Assembly (NCBI RefSeq): GCF_037327425.1
Contig: NZ_CP147846.1
Location: 124,001-188,000, forward strand
DNA: 64,000 bases
Reading direction: 5' to 3'
Origin: Rhodococcus sovatensis
GTDB taxonomy: Bacteria; Actinomycetota; Actinomycetes; Mycobacteriales; Mycobacteriaceae
Positions 33,923 through 43,492 of the stretch are shown here, piece after piece (positions within the stretch are counted from its first letter, which is position 1; the number at the start of each line of letters is the position of its first letter). The position numbers were made by a program, and so were the translations under genes. The notes below the pieces were generated by a model. That model was not told the origin of the DNA. It saw only the letters and a program-made list of their open reading frames with translations, and ran no database searches.

Positions 33923-34784
33923 AACAAAGCGTTCTCGAACTTCGGGTACCAGGTGCCCAGCACGGAGAAGCTGCGTCGGTACCGGTTCTGGTTGCCGACG
34001 TAGAAGTGGATGTCCTTCTCGGACAAAACCATGTCGTCACGCCACCGCTTCAACATTGCTTCGCGAGCACCAGCGTCGCCGTATTCGGTTCGCCACCGTC
34101 GGCCAGCCTGCCCCACCTCCCAGTCGAGATTCTTCTGGTCGTGCCCGGGGCACTTCGAGGCGGCGCATCGGTACTTGTATCGGACCGCGAACGGTGCAGG
34201 TTCCAGCGGTTCCATCGAGGTCCCGAACAGGTCGGGCTCGGACGCGAGATTCACCTTCGTCTGTTCGGCCGTGGTCCACGGGTCACCATTCACCACGGAC
34301 GTTTCGATGTCGGTGGGCTTGATCAGCCCGAGTGACGGCGACGGCGTCGCCATGCCCCTTTCGGATTCTGTGCGAGCAGGTCGCACATCGTCGTCTCCCC
34401 CATGAGGGAGCCGAGCTTGGTGCGCCGCAGCAGCCAGTTCTTCTTGGTGTCGAGCCGCTCAACGTGCACCATCTCGTCCTGGCGCGGCCGGAAAGACTCG
34501 GGACGGTTGTCGTTGGCCTGGTGGTAGGTGCCGTTGATCCGGATGATCTCGTACTTCTTGAACTGGCTATCGAAGTCGGCGTTGCGGAACTTCACCGGGT
34601 ACAGCCGGATCCAATCGGGCTGGCCGCGGTCGAGGCGTACACCGGCCACGCACACGGTCTCGCCGTAGGTCTCGCTGGGGTTGGGGTAGGTCTTGACTGT
34701 GATCATGACATCGGCGGTCTCCTCACCAAGTCGCGGAGCTTTCAGGTCCGCAATGCGGTCCTCGGCCGCGTCATCGTCTCCCAT
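33919..34784 (-). pseudogene. Conserved hypothetical gene broken by one frameshift
   Basis: The 5' frame starts at ATG 34784 (MGDDDAAEDRIADL) with ITVKTYPNPSETYGETVC and VRLDRGQPDWIRLYPVKF, and reaches LLAQNPKG. Coding then continues in another frame from about 34352 (MATPSPSLGLIKPTDIE) through RCAASKCPGHDQKNLDWEV to WYPKFENALF. One base missing in AAAGGGGCATGG would restore a protein of about 288 residues. A CxxxxCxGHD segment may bind metal. It converges on the DUF488 gene, a likely functional neighbour; function unknown. Confidence 0.65.
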
Positions 34785-34919
34785 CTCCGAAGCGTATCCA
34801 GGCGACGTAGCAGGTTGGGGGAGGTTTGCTCGCGGGTCGATCGTTCACCGGGCTATGAGTTCGCCATCGTCCCGGCGCGCCGCCACCCATGCCTCAGTAA
34901 ATCCCTGGAGCATGGCCAC

Positions 34920-35210
34920 ATGGGTGACGAGGAGCCGCAATGGACACCGAAACGAGTCACAGGAGCCGACGCCGACGCCGACGCCGGCACAGTGCTACGA
35001 CGGGTACGCGAACGTGCCGGACTGACGGTCTACCAGGCCGCCGAGGCGAGTCGGATCAGCAAGGCGGTCTTGAGTAGAACGGAGCGGGGAGAGCGTCCGG
35101 CGCGGGTGACCGAGCTCTTACCCCTCGCCGCGGCGTACCAGATGACCGCCGCCGAGCTCGCCGCCGCGGTCGCGGCGGACCCTGCGGTGCAGGCCGCGGC
35201 GATGGAGTAG
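34920..35210 (+). CDS. XRE-family helix-turn-helix regulator
   Basis: The 96-residue protein carries an HTH_3 domain: LRRVRERAGLTVYQAAEASRIS with recognition helix SKAVLSRTERGERP. A typical immunity-repressor or small regulator of the element. The only in-frame ATG is 34920. Its 3' 181 bp overlap, on the other strand, the frame of the excisionase-like gene. Confidence 0.7.
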   Translation: MGDEEPQWTPKRVTGADADADAGTVLRRVRERAGLTVYQAAEASRISKAVLSRTERGERPARVTELLPLAAAYQMTAAELAAAVAADPAVQAAAME

Positions 35211-35401
35211 CAGCTCCCCGGTGTCGGCGGACGGTACCTCTCGTCGATCAGTCTGGTGATCTCGCGGCTTGGGATCAGGGTGCGGTGCCCGAGGCGGATG
35301 TCGGTGATGATGCCCTCGCGCTTCAGCCGGAAGAAATGGGTTCTCGATATGCGCAGCTTCTCGATCGCTTCGGGGATGGTGAGCAACTGGTCCGGTTCCA
35401 T
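35030..35401 (-). CDS. Excisionase/MerR-like helix-turn-helix protein
   Basis: From ATG 35401 the first 60 residues (LLTIPEAIEKLRISRTHFFR, LKREGIITDIRLGHRTLIP) are a clear HTH_17 excisionase-type domain. After RYRPPTPGS the frame continues 60 residues with Ala-rich sequence that is simply antisense to the XRE gene. Xis proteins of this kind steer integrase toward excision, but the integrase here is broken. The true C-terminus may have been lost. Confidence 0.65.
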   Translation of the reverse strand: MEPDQLLTIPEAIEKLRISRTHFFRLKREGIITDIRLGHRTLIPSREITRLIDERYRPPTPGSCYSIAAACTAGSAATAAASSAAVIWYAAARGKSSVTRAGRSPRSVLLKTALLIRLASAAW

Positions 35402-35557
35402 GGCTCGACCGTAGGCCGAAACCGGGATGCATTGCGAGGTCTCCTCCGGTGCCACTGCATCCGCCGCGCCACCGGGAGATGCATTGCTGGGGCCCTCCTC
35501 GTCCCCGCCGTAAGGTAGTTCCCGTAGTAGTCACAGAAGGTCATTGAGGGCGAGGGC

Positions 35558-37696
35558 ATGGCGAGGCACACAGGTCGGCTCGAACTTACGTGGACGGACA
35601 AGGACCGGGCGCTCCTTTCGACCGGTGATGGCAAGTACGACTACACCTTCACTGACCATGACGACCCCCGCGTCCGCGAAGTGCGACTCCTACGCGAGGT
35701 CGACCGGATCGAAGCCCCCACGCCGGCGGATCGACCCAATGACCTTCCCGAGCCAACCGTGGACAACCTCTTGATCACGGGCGATGCCATGCATGCTCTC
35801 GATGCGCTAGCGAAGACACCTGAGTGGGCGGCGAAGTATCGGGGCAAGGTCAAGCTCGTCTACATCGACCCGCCCTTCAACACCGGCCAGGCGTTTACTC
35901 AGTACGAGGACAACATCGAGCATTCGATCTGGCTCACCATGCTCCGAGACCGGCTGCGGCAAATCAAGCCTCTGCTCTCGAAGGACGGGTCGGTGTGGGT
36001 GCATCTCGACCACGTTGAGGTGCACCGCTGCCGGTCCGTGATGGACGAGATTCTCGGTTCGGATAACTTTGCTGCAGAAGTGGCGTGGCAGAAGGCTGAC
36101 TCGACTCGGAACGATGCAAAGACGCTGTCGGTGGACCACGACACGCTGCTCGTCTATCGGGCGTCTCCCGAGTGGAGCCCCAACCGCCTTCCGAGAACCG
36201 CTGAGTCCGACGCGCGATTCTCCTCGCCAGACCGAGACCCGCGGCCGTGGTTCGACGACAACCCCACCGCCCCAGGGGCCAAGACCCACCAAGGCATGGT
36301 CTACGCCATCGAGCACCCGATGACGGGCGAGCGTGTCTACCCCGCTCGTGGTCGTTGTTGGTGGACTCAACAGTCTCAGATCCTCGAGATCATGAACGAG
36401 TACGCGCCGTATGAACTTCGCGACTTGGGCGACGTTCACAAGCGCGCTGAACTGTGTGGCGTCAAGCCCGACGACGTTCGGCAGAACGTAATGGCGGTAG
36501 CGCTGACCGTCCCACTCGCAGAAGCTCGCGTCCGCGCGCGCGAACGGTACGACCAGGGGGAGTGGCCGCAGATCCTGCTCCGCTCAGGCGGTGAAGGCAG
36601 ATTGGGCCGTAAGGCCTACGTGCCGAAGAAGGGCCTTGTCGCCTCCACCTGGTGGACCAACGACCTAGTCGGCCACAACCGCGAGGCCAAGGCCGAAGTC
36701 AAGGCGATCTTCCCGAACCTGAACGCCTTCGCCACCCCGAAGCCTGAACGACTCTTGGAACGCGTCATTCAGATCGGGAGCGATCCGGGCGACATCGTGT
36801 TGGATTGCTTCGCCGGCTCCGGGACTACAGCCGCGGTAGCCCACAAGATGGGGCGCCGCTGGGTCACTAGTGAGTTGATCGCCGACACTGTCGAGGCGTT
36901 CACCAAGCCCCGGCTGATTCGGATGCTCAAGGGAGACGACCCTGGAGGCGTGACGACCTCATCCGTGCGCGTAGCAGCGAACGGGGTCTCACTCCCGCTG
37001 GATGTAGACCCCAAAGCTGCACAGCAATTCCAGACAACCCTCGGGCGCGTACTCGGCAACCCTCCCGCAGAAGGCGATGATCTTGAAGCGCCGCCGCTGA
37101 CGCTTAACGCCGCGAAGGTGTTGGCCGGTGCTGTTCGGGATGCTCAGAAGCGAGGCGAACTCAGTCTCGGCGCTGACGACACCGCGACTTTGCTTGCTCT
37201 TCTGGGGCAGGTTGGCAAAAATGGGGCGTTGTCGGAGGTCGACGTCACCAAATCGGTCAAGACCGAGCTGAACAGGAGGACTCGCACGCGAGACGCGGTC
37301 ACAGTTAAGTGGCACGGCGGTGGCGGGTTCACCCACCTCGAGGTAGCTCCGTCGATGTATGAGGTGGACGACGAAGACGGTGATGTCTACCTGTCCCCGG
37401 AAGCAATCAACGGAATGTGGTCGCGGTCGGTAGCGGCACAGTTGAAGTTCACGTTCACGCCCGACCACCCGGTGTTCTGCGGCGTCCGAGGTCGTCAGAG
37501 GCTTGCGGTAGTGGACGGTGTCGCAGACGAGATCGTAGTACACACGGTGGTCGAGCAGCTCGGCGTCAAGGAAAAAGCTGTGGTGGTAGCGAAGGTTGTG
37601 CTCCCAGAAGCGCAGGCGCTGCTGACGGAGCTGTCCCCCGGGTCACGCCTGAGGAAGGCGCCGCGGGACCTGTTCCCGAAGAGGACGGTGAAGTGA
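35558..37696 (+). CDS. mod: Type III restriction-modification methyltransferase (Mod)
   Basis: The 712-residue protein is a beta-class N6-adenine methyltransferase: catalytic DPPF at residues 104-107 precedes the SAM-binding FAGSGTT at 418-424, with a large target-recognition region between. It modifies one strand of an asymmetric site and recruits Res. The preceding 80 residues and C-terminal 250 residues match the long Mod architecture. It directly precedes res (two-base gap), forming a two-gene operon; base composition is slightly lower in GC than nearby core genes. Confidence 0.92.
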   Translation: MARHTGRLELTWTDKDRALLSTGDGKYDYTFTDHDDPRVREVRLLREVDRIEAPTPADRPNDLPEPTVDNLLITGDAMHALDALAKTPEWAAKYRGKVKLVYIDPPFNTGQAFTQYEDNIEHSIWLTMLRDRLRQIKPLLSKDGSVWVHLDHVEVHRCRSVMDEILGSDNFAAEVAWQKADSTRNDAKTLSVDHDTLLVYRASPEWSPNRLPRTAESDARFSSPDRDPRPWFDDNPTAPGAKTHQGMVYAIEHPMTGERVYPARGRCWWTQQSQILEIMNEYAPYELRDLGDVHKRAELCGVKPDDVRQNVMAVALTVPLAEARVRARERYDQGEWPQILLRSGGEGRLGRKAYVPKKGLVASTWWTNDLVGHNREAKAEVKAIFPNLNAFATPKPERLLERVIQIGSDPGDIVLDCFAGSGTTAAVAHKMGRRWVTSELIADTVEAFTKPRLIRMLKGDDPGGVTTSSVRVAANGVSLPLDVDPKAAQQFQTTLGRVLGNPPAEGDDLEAPPLTLNAAKVLAGAVRDAQKRGELSLGADDTATLLALLGQVGKNGALSEVDVTKSVKTELNRRTRTRDAVTVKWHGGGGFTHLEVAPSMYEVDDEDGDVYLSPEAINGMWSRSVAAQLKFTFTPDHPVFCGVRGRQRLAVVDGVADEIVVHTVVEQLGVKEKAVVVAKVVLPEAQALLTELSPGSRLRKAPRDLFPKRTVK

Positions 37697-37698
37697 CT

Positions 37699-40188
37699 AT
37701 GTCCGTCGACATCGTCTTCGATGAACTCCTGATCAACGAGATCGCCGCTCGGTTTGATCTGCGAGATCCCAACAGACGCGCGCTGGAGGCAGTCATTAAG
37801 GCTGTCGGTATTGCCACCCCCGCGGAGGGCTTCCCGGAGCTTGTAACCGACCTCGCCACCGGTGTTGGCAAGACCTACCTGATGTCTTCGCTGGTCGACT
37901 ACGCCGCCGCGCAGGGAGTTCGGCACGTGCTGGTGGTGACGCCGGGGAGCGTCATCCAGAACAAGACCCTGGACAATTTTGACGCGGCGTCGGCGAAGTA
38001 CGTGGCCGGTGCCGACCACGAGCCCATCGTTATCACTCCCGACAATTTCAGAGCGGGCGCTGTTGGCGCGGCGTTACGTGACCCGGACGCCTTGAAGGTG
38101 TTCGTGTTCAACGTCCAGCAGTTGATTCGGCCCTCGGACAAGGTCTCCCGCAAGGTCCGCGACACCGACGAGAACCTCGGCGATGACCTGTACTCCTATC
38201 TGGAGCAAGCCGACGACCTGCTAGTGATCGCTGATGAGCACCACATCTACCACGAGAAGGCCACGGCGTTCTCGGCGGCGATTCGAGAGTTGAACCCGCT
38301 GGCGCTGATCGGTCTGACCGCGACACCTTCCAAGTCGGATCTGGGCAAAGTGATTTTTCAGTACACGCTCGGGGAGGCGATCGCGGACGGTCACGTGAAG
38401 ACCCCCGTGATCGTGTACCGAAAAGATGGGACTAAGGACGAGCGCACTCAGCTGGCTGATGCATGCCACCTGCTCCGGAAGAAGGAGACCGCGTACCGGC
38501 AGTTTCTCCTTACCCGGCCAGATCTACCCCAGATCAAGCCAGTGCTCTTCGTCGTATGCTCCTCGATTGACCACGCGACGGAGGTCGGACAGACACTCGC
38601 CCAGGACGGATTCATCGGGGATCCCGCTGCGGTCTTGGAGATCACGTCCCAGTCCTCCGACGAGGCTCTTGCCGCCCTCGCTGCTTGTGAAGCGCCGGAG
38701 TCACCCATCCGGGCGATCGTCAGCGTCAACATGCTCCGCGAAGGGTGGGACGTCCGCAATATCGCAGTGATCGTCGCGCTGCGGCGGTTGGCGTCGCAAG
38801 GACTGACCGAGCAGATTCTAGGCCGAGGTCTCCGGTTGCCGTTCGGAGTTCTCACGCAGGTGGCCATGGTCGATCAGGTTGACCTGGTAGCGCACGACTC
38901 GTACCAGCAGCTGTTGGCGCAGAAAGATGCGCTTCGTGAGCGCATCGAGATCGCCCCCTCACAGGTCGACGTCGATGAGCAAGGCGCGGCGACGACTGCT
39001 GGCGACCTTGCAGTGCCCGACCCAGAGCTACCAACCAGCCCGACGAACCTGGGCGGGGCGGGGCTCGAAGGCCAAGCAGATCCCGATGAGGACGTCCTAG
39101 AGCCGGGCACCGGCGTTCAGCCACTCACGTTCATCGATACGGACGGCGGCGAAGATTCTGAGCCGACTCTCTTCACCCAAGAGACCGATGACAGGATCGC
39201 CGAGCCCGCACCCCAGCCGATGGGACGAGTCGGGAACGCGCCACAGATTCTGTTCCCGAGACGCGTCGCCCGAATGTCGGTGGCGTCGTTCAGCCTCTCA
39301 GACATTCCGGATGGGGATGCGCAGGCTGCTGGTGCTCGGTTCATCACTGAGATCCCGACCTTCCTTGCCAAAGACGCATTGATCGCAACCCGCGACGACC
39401 ACGACGACATCACCATCAAGGTCGCGCCGCAGAAGAACGTCGAGGCCCAGCAGATGTACCTCGGGATCGACACGATCCGCGAGGACCTGACCGCAGCGAT
39501 CTTCCGTCAGGTTGAGGAATCGGCTTCGGAGAAGCGCGCGGCGCGGCGGATCACCAATGCCTTCCTGAAGGGCGCTGGTGTCGTTACGGGGAACGAGACC
39601 GCCGAATGGGGTGAGAACCGTCGTCAGCAGGCGATCGGAGGCATGACCCGCCTCATCAACGATGCCTACAGTAAGCGCCTTCGTCAGATGGTCTACGACC
39701 TTGAACCCGTCACACTGCCGGTCGAGCCGGTGATCATCGACGCGGCGCGCGATGCCTACAGCGACAAGTTCGTCAAGCACGTCCAATTCACTGGCTGGCA
39801 GCGCAACATCATGTCCGTAGCAACCTTCGACGCCGGGTCGACTGAGTGGAAGATCGCCCATTTGCTCGACCGCGACGACGACATCGCATGGTGGCTGCGG
39901 TTGTACACGAACGGCCCTGCCTTCATTCCGACGAGTCGAGATGGCAGCTATTTCCCGGACTTCATCGCGATCGACACTGCGGGGGTCTACTGGTTGATCG
40001 AAGGCAAATCCGACAAGAATGCTCTCGACGCCGACGTTCTCCGGAAACGGGAAGCCGCCGAGAACTGGGCGCGCTTCGTCCGGGATAAGGGCGAGTTCGG
40101 AGACTGGCACTACGTGTTCGCCACCGAGTCGCACATCAAGCACGCGGGTTCGTGGACAGCGCTGAAGGTAGCGACTGAACCTGAGTAG
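37699..40188 (+). CDS. res: Type III restriction enzyme subunit (Res)
   Basis: The 829-residue protein has an SF2 helicase core with Walker A ATGVGKT (53-59), DEHH box (179-182), LIGLTATPSKS and the ILGRGLRLPFG motif VI, and a C-terminal PD-(D/E)xK nuclease with Asp754, Glu768 and Lys770 (PDF-EGK). It cuts unmodified DNA after translocation, in complex with Mod. ATG 37699 is chosen; GTG 37693 is possible. All key motifs are intact, so the system looks functional. Confidence 0.92.
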   Translation: MSVDIVFDELLINEIAARFDLRDPNRRALEAVIKAVGIATPAEGFPELVTDLATGVGKTYLMSSLVDYAAAQGVRHVLVVTPGSVIQNKTLDNFDAASAKYVAGADHEPIVITPDNFRAGAVGAALRDPDALKVFVFNVQQLIRPSDKVSRKVRDTDENLGDDLYSYLEQADDLLVIADEHHIYHEKATAFSAAIRELNPLALIGLTATPSKSDLGKVIFQYTLGEAIADGHVKTPVIVYRKDGTKDERTQLADACHLLRKKETAYRQFLLTRPDLPQIKPVLFVVCSSIDHATEVGQTLAQDGFIGDPAAVLEITSQSSDEALAALAACEAPESPIRAIVSVNMLREGWDVRNIAVIVALRRLASQGLTEQILGRGLRLPFGVLTQVAMVDQVDLVAHDSYQQLLAQKDALRERIEIAPSQVDVDEQGAATTAGDLAVPDPELPTSPTNLGGAGLEGQADPDEDVLEPGTGVQPLTFIDTDGGEDSEPTLFTQETDDRIAEPAPQPMGRVGNAPQILFPRRVARMSVASFSLSDIPDGDAQAAGARFITEIPTFLAKDALIATRDDHDDITIKVAPQKNVEAQQMYLGIDTIREDLTAAIFRQVEESASEKRAARRITNAFLKGAGVVTGNETAEWGENRRQQAIGGMTRLINDAYSKRLRQMVYDLEPVTLPVEPVIIDAARDAYSDKFVKHVQFTGWQRNIMSVATFDAGSTEWKIAHLLDRDDDIAWWLRLYTNGPAFIPTSRDGSYFPDFIAIDTAGVYWLIEGKSDKNALDADVLRKREAAENWARFVRDKGEFGDWHYVFATESHIKHAGSWTALKVATEPE

Positions 40189-40244
40189 AGAAACGCGCTG
40201 CAGCTTGGCTTAAACCCGAAGCCGAACCGATCGCCGGTGGCGGA

Positions 40245-41690
40245 CTATGCGGCATCAGCCGGCGGACCGCTCCGTCTTCCGTCTCCGCGTGCGATCGTGC
40301 CGCCGGGCACCGACTCGGACGCCGTGTGCCGGCCGTGCAGCGCATCGGACTCGGGGTTGCCAGCAGCGCTGACCGTCTGCGCCTGCTCGCGGTCTTTGCC
40401 CGCGCCACCCGGCCCTCCCATGCCGCCCATCGGCATCATCGGGATGCCGCCGGCGCCCATCGGTCGCGTACCCGTCGCGCTGGCCGGAGCCGCACCGCCT
40501 GCGCTGGTGCCCGTGGCGCCTGACGTCTTGGTCTCCGGGCCGACCGAGAACGCCGACCGAGGCTCACCCGAGCGACCCGACACGTCGCTGCCCGTGTTCA
40601 GGCCGGTCGAGGAGGTACCGGAGGTCACAGGCTGTGCGTTCGCCGTGGCACTGGCACTGAGACCCGTGGCCGACGGAGTCGACGGCGCCGCGGGGGAGGA
40701 CGGCGTCACTGCGGCGGGAGCGCTGGTAGTCGGCGCCGAGCCTCCGCCGAGCGTGAGCGGCGTGCCGATGAGACCGGTGAGGTCGGCGGTATCGAGCACG
40801 CCGTCCTCGCCCAACAGCTTGTCGAGCGGGTTCGTCTTGTCCTTCTCCGGCTGCTGGGTCTGCTGCGGGGTGGTCGCGGGAGTGGACGCGGCGGGCTGCG
40901 CCTGCTGCTGCCCCTGCTGCGACTGGGGCTGCTGCTGAGAGGCGAGCTGGGTGAGCAGCGACGAGAGGTCATCGCCGCCGCTGGTCTTGGTCTCGGTGGG
41001 CTTCGCCGCCGCGGGAGTGGCGGCGGGGGTGTTGCTGGGCTTCGGTGTGCCGGTACCGGTACCGGTGCTGGTCTTGCTCGGGTCGCTGCGCTTGCCGTTC
41101 TCGCCGCTCGGTCGAGGGGAGCCGGTGCCGGGAGCGGGCGTGCCAGAGTCGGTGCCGCCGGGTACATCGCGCCCGGACGAGTCCTGCTCGGTACCGCTAC
41201 CCGTGGTTATCTCCTTGAGCTTCTCCTCGGCCTTCTCCTCGGCCTTGTCGTACGCGGCGTCGGCGGCCTTCCGCTTGTCGTTGAGCTCCTTGAGCTTCTT
41301 CGACGCGTTCTCGAGCTCAGTCTTGGCTGCGCTGGTATCGCCACTCGCTGTGGCAGCGTCCTTGAGTTTTTGTCGCGCATCTTGGATGGCCTTGCGTGCG
41401 GCGTCGAGTTCGGAGTCCTTGGGCGCGTTGTTGTTCCACGTCTTGGCCGCGTCCTCGCGGATCTTCAGAGCCGCTGCGACGATCGCCAAGTTCGCCGCGG
41501 CCTTCTCCGCGATGCCCGCCTGCTTCGTGAGGATCTTGAGCTGCTCGGTGATGGTCTTGCCGGACGCATGCCTAGTGAGGTCGGTTACCTGCTTGCGTAG
41601 CGCGATGGCCGAGTTGCTCGTCGCAACGGCGGCTGCATGAACCGCCGCCTGTCCGAGATTCTCCGGGCGATGCTCTCCTGAGGGTGCCAT
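40245..41690 (-). CDS. Low-complexity Ala/Pro/Thr-rich protein with N-terminal coiled coil
   Basis: The 481-residue protein has a helical, Lys/Ala/Glu-rich N-terminal half with coiled-coil heptads (KTELENASKKLKELNDKRKA), a Pro/Thr/Ser/Gln-rich linker, a central GVLDTADLTGLIGTPLTLGG and a Gly/Met-rich end (PMGAGGIPMMPMGGMGG) ending SGPPADAA. No signal peptide is evident. The shape recalls substrates or accessory proteins of type VII secretion in actinomycetes, but no ESX gene is present here. Function unknown. Confidence 0.65.
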   Translation of the reverse strand: MAPSGEHRPENLGQAAVHAAAVATSNSAIALRKQVTDLTRHASGKTITEQLKILTKQAGIAEKAAANLAIVAAALKIREDAAKTWNNNAPKDSELDAARKAIQDARQKLKDAATASGDTSAAKTELENASKKLKELNDKRKAADAAYDKAEEKAEEKLKEITTGSGTEQDSSGRDVPGGTDSGTPAPGTGSPRPSGENGKRSDPSKTSTGTGTGTPKPSNTPAATPAAAKPTETKTSGGDDLSSLLTQLASQQQPQSQQGQQQAQPAASTPATTPQQTQQPEKDKTNPLDKLLGEDGVLDTADLTGLIGTPLTLGGGSAPTTSAPAAVTPSSPAAPSTPSATGLSASATANAQPVTSGTSSTGLNTGSDVSGRSGEPRSAFSVGPETKTSGATGTSAGGAAPASATGTRPMGAGGIPMMPMGGMGGPGGAGKDREQAQTVSAAGNPESDALHGRHTASESVPGGTIARGDGRRSGPPADAA

Positions 41691-41737
41691 GCGCTCCAGG
41701 ATGCCAGCTCTACCAGCGAAAACGGGCCCGAGACGCC

Positions 41738-42349
41738 TTACTGGCCGGTGCCGAGAGCGACGGTGGCGTGCAGCCGGTCGAGTACGGTGCTGATGAAGGT
41801 CGCCATGCCGGCGTTGCCGTCAACGCAGCGGTGGATACCGATGAGGATCGCCGACCCGGAGGGGGCGACCACGAAGACCGGCGCGCCGGAGTCGTTGCCC
41901 TGCGTGACGGCCTCAGTACGGATGTTGTAGCCGTCGGCGCTGATCAAGCGGCTGCATACGACACCCGAGCGGGCGCCGTTGATGCAGACGGGGTCTCCCG
42001 GCTGGACGAGGTTCGGCACGTCCGCATTGGCCATGATCCCGGCGACGGGCCATCGACCGGCGATGCGGCTGGCGTCGGCAGCGGCGGGGGCCCAGATGAT
42101 CGCGGAGTCGTTGGCCGCGTCGGCGTCAACGGCGGACTCCACGTTGCCCATCAGTGCCTGCGGACCGAGAGCGTCGCTGGTCTGCGAGAGGTACGCCGGG
42201 GTGGAGGCCTTCCCTGATGTGCAGTGCCCAGCTGTGATGAAGCCACTGCGGCCGTCGCTGCTGCGTACAGCGGGTCCGAGGGTGCAGAATCGTGACTGCT
42301 TGCCGATGTTGCGGTAGCCGAACCCGATGCCGACTTTCGATGAGCGCCG
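41738..42349 (-). pseudogene. Trypsin-like (S1) serine protease lacking a start
   Basis: The open frame runs from an upstream stop at 42350-42352 to 41738 and encodes a protease core: GFITAGHC with the catalytic His, DSAIIWAP with the likely Asp, and TQGNDSGAPVFVV with the nucleophile Ser. The first start codon in this frame (42151) lies after the His, and no ATG, GTG or TTG precedes it. Upstream sequence in another frame (GIRSISFRDERMDLTAL) may be the former N-terminus. The gene is thus 5'-broken at the island edge. Confidence 0.7.
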
Positions 42350-42565
42350 TCAGGTCCATCCGCTCATCCCGGAAGCTGATCGAGCGGATGCCTGGGCGAC
42401 AGCGATGTCACTTCGGTGGGGACACTCGAGGGTCGGATTTCGTATTTCCGAGACCCGCCTGTTCGTCGCTTGTCGAAAAACCGTCGACAGATGACTCTTG
42501 TTGCCATCGGCGAACTTTGCCACGCGCAGATGCTGGTACGACCGCCCCGGCGCTAGGCTGACCGG

Positions 42566-43120
42566 GTGGACGTGATCGATCAGGCACAGCAGGACTTGTC
42601 TCGTGGGGACCACGGTGGTGCGCGCGACCGACTGTACGCAGCATTGCGTCGTGAGCCTGCGTCGCAACCGATACTCGAGTTGCTTGCCTACACATACCTG
42701 GTGATGGGGGACCGTGCCTCGGCAGGGGCGGCATGGTTCCTGACCGGCAAATCCGACGACGATCCCACGGCAGCGTCCGCGTTCGCGGCATTGGAGGCGC
42801 GCCATGGGTCTGCGATCGGTGTTGCGCGGGCACTGCCGATCAACGCCCCGTCGGAGTACTACCCAACGCACGCCAGGAACCGCCTCGAACGGCTGACGAC
42901 GGCGATTCGCAACAACGGGCAGGACTGGGTTCCCCCGAGGGACACCGTCTACTTCGACGAAACAGGAGTCGACTCGGACGACTTCCTCGACGAGGACTTC
43001 CCGGACGGCAGCTCCGGGCCTGGCGGACGCTCGGTGCATCAACGCGTCGTAGCGGCGCTCATCATCCTCGCGATCGCAGCGACTTCGGCTTCGGTAGTGT
43101 TGGCAATCGTGTTTTCGTAG
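42566..43120 (+). CDS. DUF6584-like protein with C-terminal membrane anchor
   Basis: The 184-residue protein has a TPR-like helical N-terminus (QQDLSRGDHGGARDRLYAAL, REPASQPILELLAYTYLVMG), an acidic linker and one C-terminal helix (VVAALIILAIAATSASVVLA). It seems a small tail-anchored membrane protein. GTG 42566 is the only early start. Function unknown. Confidence 0.65.
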   Translation: MDVIDQAQQDLSRGDHGGARDRLYAALRREPASQPILELLAYTYLVMGDRASAGAAWFLTGKSDDDPTAASAFAALEARHGSAIGVARALPINAPSEYYPTHARNRLERLTTAIRNNGQDWVPPRDTVYFDETGVDSDDFLDEDFPDGSSGPGGRSVHQRVVAALIILAIAATSASVVLAIVFS

Positions 43121-43242
43121 ACGAATGGTCCGATTGTCAGATGCAAGCGTAAGGTTTCGACAGACAATATTCTGCTAGTGGCAAGGGCAGCACCATCGAC
43201 GACACCCGGCGTGACGACAGCTACGGCGACGAGCTGTACGCG

Positions 43243-43491
43243 GTGAACCTCGCACAGGCACGGCTGTTCGCAGCTGGGCTGGCCGAGTACATAGAGACGT
43301 GCACGGCATCGATCGAGATTGCTCAAGCACGAGCATTCCGCGCACGTGCCGACAAGGCTGCGAAACGAGCGAAGGAACTGGATTCGGAAGCGGCCACCCT
43401 GCGCCGTGAGCTTTATGACATGTACCGGCAGATCGACAACATGACAGCTCGCTTCCCTGAACTACGCGGAGATACTGTCTTCCGCACGTGA
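43243..43491 (+). CDS. Small coiled-coil hypothetical protein
   Basis: The 82-residue protein is mostly helical, with AQARAFRARADKAAKRAKEL and a short RFPELRGDT tail. The frame is open 60 residues further upstream with plausible sequence (RRDDSYGDELYAV) but no start codon. No family recognised. It converges on the XRE-cupin gene two bases away. Confidence 0.5.
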   Translation: MNLAQARLFAAGLAEYIETCTASIEIAQARAFRARADKAAKRAKELDSEAATLRRELYDMYRQIDNMTARFPELRGDTVFRT

Positions 43492-43492
43492 C

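Noticed and set aside
42350..42565. Right attachment site (copy of tRNA-Phe 3' end) at the island edge
   Set aside because: I searched by eye for CCCGGCCCTGGCCA-like sequence and found none; the right boundary is estimated only.
42350..43042. A 230-residue minus-strand frame opposite the DUF6584-like gene
   Set aside because: Shadow composition; the plus-strand gene has a TPR-like segment and membrane anchor.
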